Assembly (NCBI RefSeq): GCF_025558485.1
Contig: NZ_CP102930.1
Span: forward strand, 682,001-746,000
Source of the DNA: Bdellovibrio bacteriovorus
GTDB taxonomy: Bacteria; Bdellovibrionota; Bdellovibrionia; Bdellovibrionales; Bdellovibrionaceae
Direction: 5' to 3'
Length of the DNA: 64,000 bases
The translations under genes and the position numbers were made by a program. Numbering within the stretch: the first letter of the stretch is position 1; every line of letters begins with the position of its first letter. Below are positions 60,691-64,000 of this stretch, one piece after another. The notes under the pieces are model-generated. The model was not told the origin of the DNA, did not search any database, and saw only the letters and a list, made by a program, of their open reading frames with translations.

Positions 60691-62862
60691 ATGAAATTCA
60701 AGAACGTTCAAAGAGGCGCACTGGCATTAGCGCTGACCGCGAGCTTCATTGTGCCCCCTCAGCAAGTGTGGGCCAGTTCGAGTGCAAGCATCTTCTCGCT
60801 GAATCTTTTCGGCGATGATGAGGACACCGGGGTTACTCCAACCACCCCGACGATTCCGAAAACAAATACGGGATCTTCCGCAGGGTCTTCGGCTTCCACA
60901 ACCCCGACCCGTCCCAGCACTTCAAACACCCGCGTGACTTCCACAAGCACAGCGGCAGGAAAAATGAATGCGGCCAAGGTTCCTGATGCTTACAGTTGTC
61001 CTTTGTTTGACAACCGTCCTCATGCGGAACTTATCTCTGCAATTGATTCTTTGAATAAAGAGGTTCTGACGTCTCCGGAATGTACTGGCAGTCCTTCTGC
61101 CAAATCCATCGAGGACAATGGAAACGCGATCAAACAAAGTATCGCATCCCTGCAACAAATCATGCAGACGCAGGACCCAACGCAAGTGAACGTCAACAGT
61201 GTTGAACAGACCATGACCGCTGCCTTAACCGCTGTTGGCAATCTGGGTGACATCGTTAATAACAACAACTTCCTGAATTCCAAGTGTGGCCGTCAAACGA
61301 TGTCCACTGGTAAAGTTCTACTGGCTCTGAATGACGTTATCAACGGCCTTGCACCTTATGCCCTGTTTGCCGTTTCCATGAATGCGGCGCTGGCTCCGGC
61401 CCTGCCGTTTGTTATCGGTGGCGTGGTTGCGACAAGCGGTATTTCCGCAATCGCTAAAATGATCGATCAAAACACTTTGGATATGAGCAAAGCTGAACAC
61501 CGCAAAGCGGTTCTTCAGAACACTTGCCAATTCACTAAAGTGGCGAAGAAAGTTCGCTTCATGCAGTTGGCACAAAGTGGAAAAATCGAAAAGATCACTC
61601 AAGAGCTTGAAAAGAGCGTGGATCTTTACAACGCGAAGTTCTCCAAACCTTCCGCAGAGCTTACGAATCTGTTGAACTATAAGGACTCTTCCGAAAAGTA
61701 CTTCACAGCCGTCAACACCCAGCTGGTAAACGACCGTGCGGATGTTGAAACTGTAGAAGCACAGCTAAAAACCAACAACGATGATCTGATGGTTTGTACA
61801 CTGGCAAATGAGCTGGTGAACTGGGCTTCTGATGGCAAGACCTTCCCGGCTTCTGCTTTCGTCAATCTGGATAAGGCCACTGTACAAAGTGACCGTACTC
61901 AGAAACTTCAGGCTTTGACGCTGAAAACGGTTCATGCAAACTCCATGAAGCGTGTTGCTGAATACGCAGCAAAATCATTTGAAGACGAAAGCGCTTTGAA
62001 ACTTTGTGCTCAGAATGGCCGCTCCTGGATTCAGGCTATGCGTCAGGCTGTGAATGCCACTTCCGGCGTTGTGTCTCAAAGCAAAGTGGAGCTTGAAAGC
62101 TATCTGTCCAAGAGCGCTGACTACCGTCAGTGGAAAGCTCAATACACTTTGATCGAAACAGAGAAACTGACAATCAAACGTGTTGAAAAAGCGATGCAGG
62201 AACTGGCTCAGGATAATTCTATCATTGACCGTTCTGAACTGGCTCAGCGCATGGTGAACCTGAAAGCCGGTCTGTTCGGTTCCCGCAGCTCCTGGAGCTT
62301 CGGCAAGCCACCTGTTCTGGCTTGGATCAACCACACGAAAACCATGCACGATCAAGCCGTTGCCGCTTTCACCACAAACATGAGAGCACTTCGTCAGGGT
62401 TCCTTCAGCATGACTGATTCCGGTCAGGGTAAAGGCATCCGAATCGTTATGGGCACTGTCTTTGAGGACCCTGTAATGATGAAGAATAGCAAAGCGATCA
62501 GCGAAGCTATGAGCAACTTCAACCTGAAACAGCTTCCAGTGGGTTCTCGCGAGAACGAATTGGTCTGTCAGCAGCTTGAATCCGCTTGGTTGGACTGGTC
62601 TGCATCCATCGACCATATCGGTGCGATCCAGTTCTTCTGTGACATGATTGATCCGGTTTTGGATGTTAAAATGGATTCTTCTGTTGTGACAGCCTGCCGT
62701 GGTAACAAACAATTAGGTGGCCAAGGCTACTTGAAATCAGTTGTTGATCAGGCCAGAACGACCCTGGCATCCAAAGGCTTCCAGTCTGATGCCAACCTGG
62801 TAAGCAAAAAATTGAAGGAACTTCAGTGCCCAATGCCTGCAGTTTCCGTGATGAACCAATAA
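60691..62862 (+). CDS. Large secreted protein of unknown function
   Basis: The ATG at 60691 follows GGAGACTTT and opens a signal peptide (ends QQVWA|SS). The 723-residue protein has a Thr/Ser/Pro-rich linker (about 40-75), then a long helical body with two hydrophobic stretches (about 220-260, ALFAVSMNAALAPALPFVIGG) and coiled-coil parts. Several Cys (YSCP, SPEC, SKCG, NTCQ, MVCT, KLCA) are spaced as disulfides. It is probably periplasmic or surface. A strong terminator follows. Confidence 0.8.
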   Translation: MKFKNVQRGALALALTASFIVPPQQVWASSSASIFSLNLFGDDEDTGVTPTTPTIPKTNTGSSAGSSASTTPTRPSTSNTRVTSTSTAAGKMNAAKVPDAYSCPLFDNRPHAELISAIDSLNKEVLTSPECTGSPSAKSIEDNGNAIKQSIASLQQIMQTQDPTQVNVNSVEQTMTAALTAVGNLGDIVNNNNFLNSKCGRQTMSTGKVLLALNDVINGLAPYALFAVSMNAALAPALPFVIGGVVATSGISAIAKMIDQNTLDMSKAEHRKAVLQNTCQFTKVAKKVRFMQLAQSGKIEKITQELEKSVDLYNAKFSKPSAELTNLLNYKDSSEKYFTAVNTQLVNDRADVETVEAQLKTNNDDLMVCTLANELVNWASDGKTFPASAFVNLDKATVQSDRTQKLQALTLKTVHANSMKRVAEYAAKSFEDESALKLCAQNGRSWIQAMRQAVNATSGVVSQSKVELESYLSKSADYRQWKAQYTLIETEKLTIKRVEKAMQELAQDNSIIDRSELAQRMVNLKAGLFGSRSSWSFGKPPVLAWINHTKTMHDQAVAAFTTNMRALRQGSFSMTDSGQGKGIRIVMGTVFEDPVMMKNSKAISEAMSNFNLKQLPVGSRENELVCQQLESAWLDWSASIDHIGAIQFFCDMIDPVLDVKMDSSVVTACRGNKQLGGQGYLKSVVDQARTTLASKGFQSDANLVSKKLKELQCPMPAVSVMNQ

Positions 62863-62888
62863 TAAAGTCCCGATACAAATGCCAAAGC

Positions 62889-62924
62889 AAAAAGGGCTCC
62901 CTTCACAGGAGCCCTTTTTCTTTT
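62889..62924. terminator. Bidirectional terminator between convergent genes
   Basis: Eleven-base stem (62890-62900 with 62908-62918) with a seven-base loop, with A and T tracts on both sides. It serves both the secreted protein (ends 62862) and the repeat protein (ends 62945). Confidence 0.9.
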
Positions 62925-62944
62925 TTAAGTTCTGCATCTTCAAA

Positions 62945-63541
62945 CTATGGGAAGATTGAAACTTTCTCGGTGTTCAGCTGCGCTACATCCAAAATATCCT
63001 GACGACTTAAACCTGCCTGAGAAGTGCGAATCACAATCTGCATTCCCGCGCGCACATAGTCCTGCAAATCTGTTTTGGAAACTGCCGAATTCACATTCAA
63101 AATAAATGTCTTAGCAGCCGCCATTGCCAGTAGATCCAGCTTGCTCAGCCCCGAGCTGCCTGACAGCACCACCACCTGCACCCCGGCATTCAGCAAGGCC
63201 ACCAGATTATCCCGGGACAATCGACTGCCATCCACGTACAACACATAAGTGCCCGTCGCCGCCATATCCAGCAAATCCTGATTGGAATAACTGGTTTTAC
63301 TGACTGAAATTCCAATATTCACATTGGGGTTTGCCAGCATGGCCTGAAGATCGGATTTACCCACAATGCTGACCTGATTCTGGCAGTACGTGATGCGGGA
63401 GACTTTTGCGATCTCTGCCACATCAGTGGCGCTCATATTTGTGCCACTGTTTTGCGACAGACATTCTGAAAACTGCGGGGGTAATGCCGCCTCTGCTGAC
63501 AACGAAAGAAGCAAAGCCGAAGCCAGAATAAAAAATCTCAT
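62945..63541 (-). CDS. Secreted protein with seven 23-24 residue repeats
   Basis: The ATG at 63539-63541 follows GAGGTGCTT and opens a signal peptide (MRFFILASALLLSLSAEA). The 198-residue product then holds seven imperfect repeats with the pattern (L/V/M)S-x-x-D-(L/V)-x-x-(M/L)-A-x-x-x-x-x-V-x-(V/I): MSATDVAEIA, VGKSDLQAML, YSNQDLLDMA, LSRDNLVALL, LSKLDLLAMA, VSKTDLQDYV and LSRQDILDVA. This is a helix-turn-strand solenoid pattern. A ligand-binding or surface role is possible. Cys (SECL, TYCQ) lie in the first two units. Confidence 0.82.
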   Translation of the reverse strand: MRFFILASALLLSLSAEAALPPQFSECLSQNSGTNMSATDVAEIAKVSRITYCQNQVSIVGKSDLQAMLANPNVNIGISVSKTSYSNQDLLDMAATGTYVLYVDGSRLSRDNLVALLNAGVQVVVLSGSSGLSKLDLLAMAAAKTFILNVNSAVSKTDLQDYVRAGMQIVIRTSQAGLSRQDILDVAQLNTEKVSIFP

Positions 63542-63643
63542 AAGCACCTCACGCCTTCAGTGTAGTTCTTATGAAAAGTTCCGGTCTAATAATTTTACTG
63601 ATATTTGCCAAACAAAGCAGGAGCTGCTGCGAAAAGCTGGCCC

Positions 63644-64000
63644 CTATTCGTCGAGGATGTAATTCAAAGGGTCCACGGCGGTTCCGTTAATGCGAACCTC
63701 GTAGTGCAAGTGAGGCCCTGTGGAGCGCCCGGTGTTACCCACGGCCCCGACAACGTCCCATTTGTTCACACGCTGCCCGGCCTGCACATAGATCTGTGAC
63801 AAGTGACCGAAACGAGTGGTCACACCATAGCCATAGTCAATTGTGATCAATTTTCCGTAAGATTCATCATAGCTGGCAAAAACAACCACGCCATCGGCCG
63901 GAGCATAAACCGGTGACCCAGGAGCTGCCGCAATATCAAGACCCGCATGCAGGGCCGTTTTCCCGGAGAACGGAGAAACCCGGTAACCAAAGCGCGATGT
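63644..64000 (-). CDS. M23 (LytM) peptidase domain, N-terminus outside window
   Basis: The frame is open to the window end (64000), so only the C-terminal 118 residues are seen. The zinc site is complete: LHAGLDIAA (His and Asp) and GPHLHYEV (HxH). The fold motif GYGVTTRFGHLSQIYVQAGQRV and VGNTGRSTGPHLHYEVRING is typical of lysostaphin-type endopeptidases that cut peptidoglycan cross-links. In a predator this may remodel self or prey wall. Terminal LNYILDE. Confidence 0.93.
   Translation of the reverse strand, partial: TSRFGYRVSPFSGKTALHAGLDIAAAPGSPVYAPADGVVVFASYDESYGKLITIDYGYGVTTRFGHLSQIYVQAGQRVNKWDVVGAVGNTGRSTGPHLHYEVRINGTAVDPLNYILDE

Noticed and set aside
61975..62712. 245-codon minus-strand frame
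   Set aside because: Antisense to the large secreted protein, His/Phe-rich, no SD.

Overview
The window looks like chromosome of a Bdellovibrio-type predatory deltaproteobacterium (Bdellovibrionota), very close to B. bacteriovorus. Reasons: two short tandem flagellin genes, a myxobacteria-like gliding/envelope energy cluster (one ExbB/TolQ-type channel, two ExbD/TolR-type proteins, AgmX/PglI-type C-terminus, TPR proteins), many secreted hydrolases and lipoproteins, AGGAGG-type ribosome sites with frequent GTG/TTG starts, and moderate GC. This assignment comes from reading gene content, not from a database search.

Layout. 1-5.1 kb: 3' end of valS, a disordered Arg/Asp/Tyr-rich protein, a three-gene minus-strand operon ending in a VOC protein, then a 2OG-Fe(II) oxygenase and trmO. 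5.2-11.7 kb: secreted Tyr-rich protein, a large structured inverted repeat, a subtilisin-like protease, a DsbD-like reductase with a periplasmic redoxin, and a phospholipase-D-type lipoprotein. 11.7-18.4 kb: Crp/Fnr regulator facing a nucleoside-type ABC importer (BMP protein, ATPase, two permeases) that ends in a secreted S1/P1 nuclease; the permease junction carries a 173-bp tandem duplication. 18.5-21.6 kb: a compact four-gene unit (SdpA/DUF5819-like, SdpB/HTTM-like, SxxK serine hydrolase, Ala-rich secreted protein) that resembles an SDP-type peptide toxin/export system and is the best candidate for an undescribed system here. 21.8-28.9 kb: exported proteins, an EamA exporter, a two-component locus with one kinase and two OmpR-like regulators, and a lipoprotein. 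29-36 kb: two paralogous outer-membrane barrel genes separated by a small island with toxin-antitoxin remnants (start-less HigA-like antitoxin, frameshifted BrnT, intact BrnA), then a BBP2-type porin and a Fic protein behind a 32-bp palindrome.

36.2-41.2 kb: RNase R whose basic tail overlaps the start of a UbiB-family kinase in another frame, then a LysR-type regulator. 41.3-51.6 kb: one long gliding/energised-envelope operon of ten genes with nearly no spacing, ending in a vWA lipoprotein. 51.5-60.4 kb: a CxxCH protein, two flagellins, a REP-associated-type transposase between 21-bp inverted repeats, an HD phosphohydrolase, a degenerate SDR, a thiolase and a secreted protein. 60.6-64 kb: a large secreted protein, a seven-repeat secreted protein and the C-terminal part of an M23 peptidase.

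Many products act outside the cytoplasm, which suits a predator that digests prey: protease, nuclease plus nucleoside importer, M23 peptidase, PLD enzyme and several barrels. No tRNA, rRNA or CRISPR array was seen.
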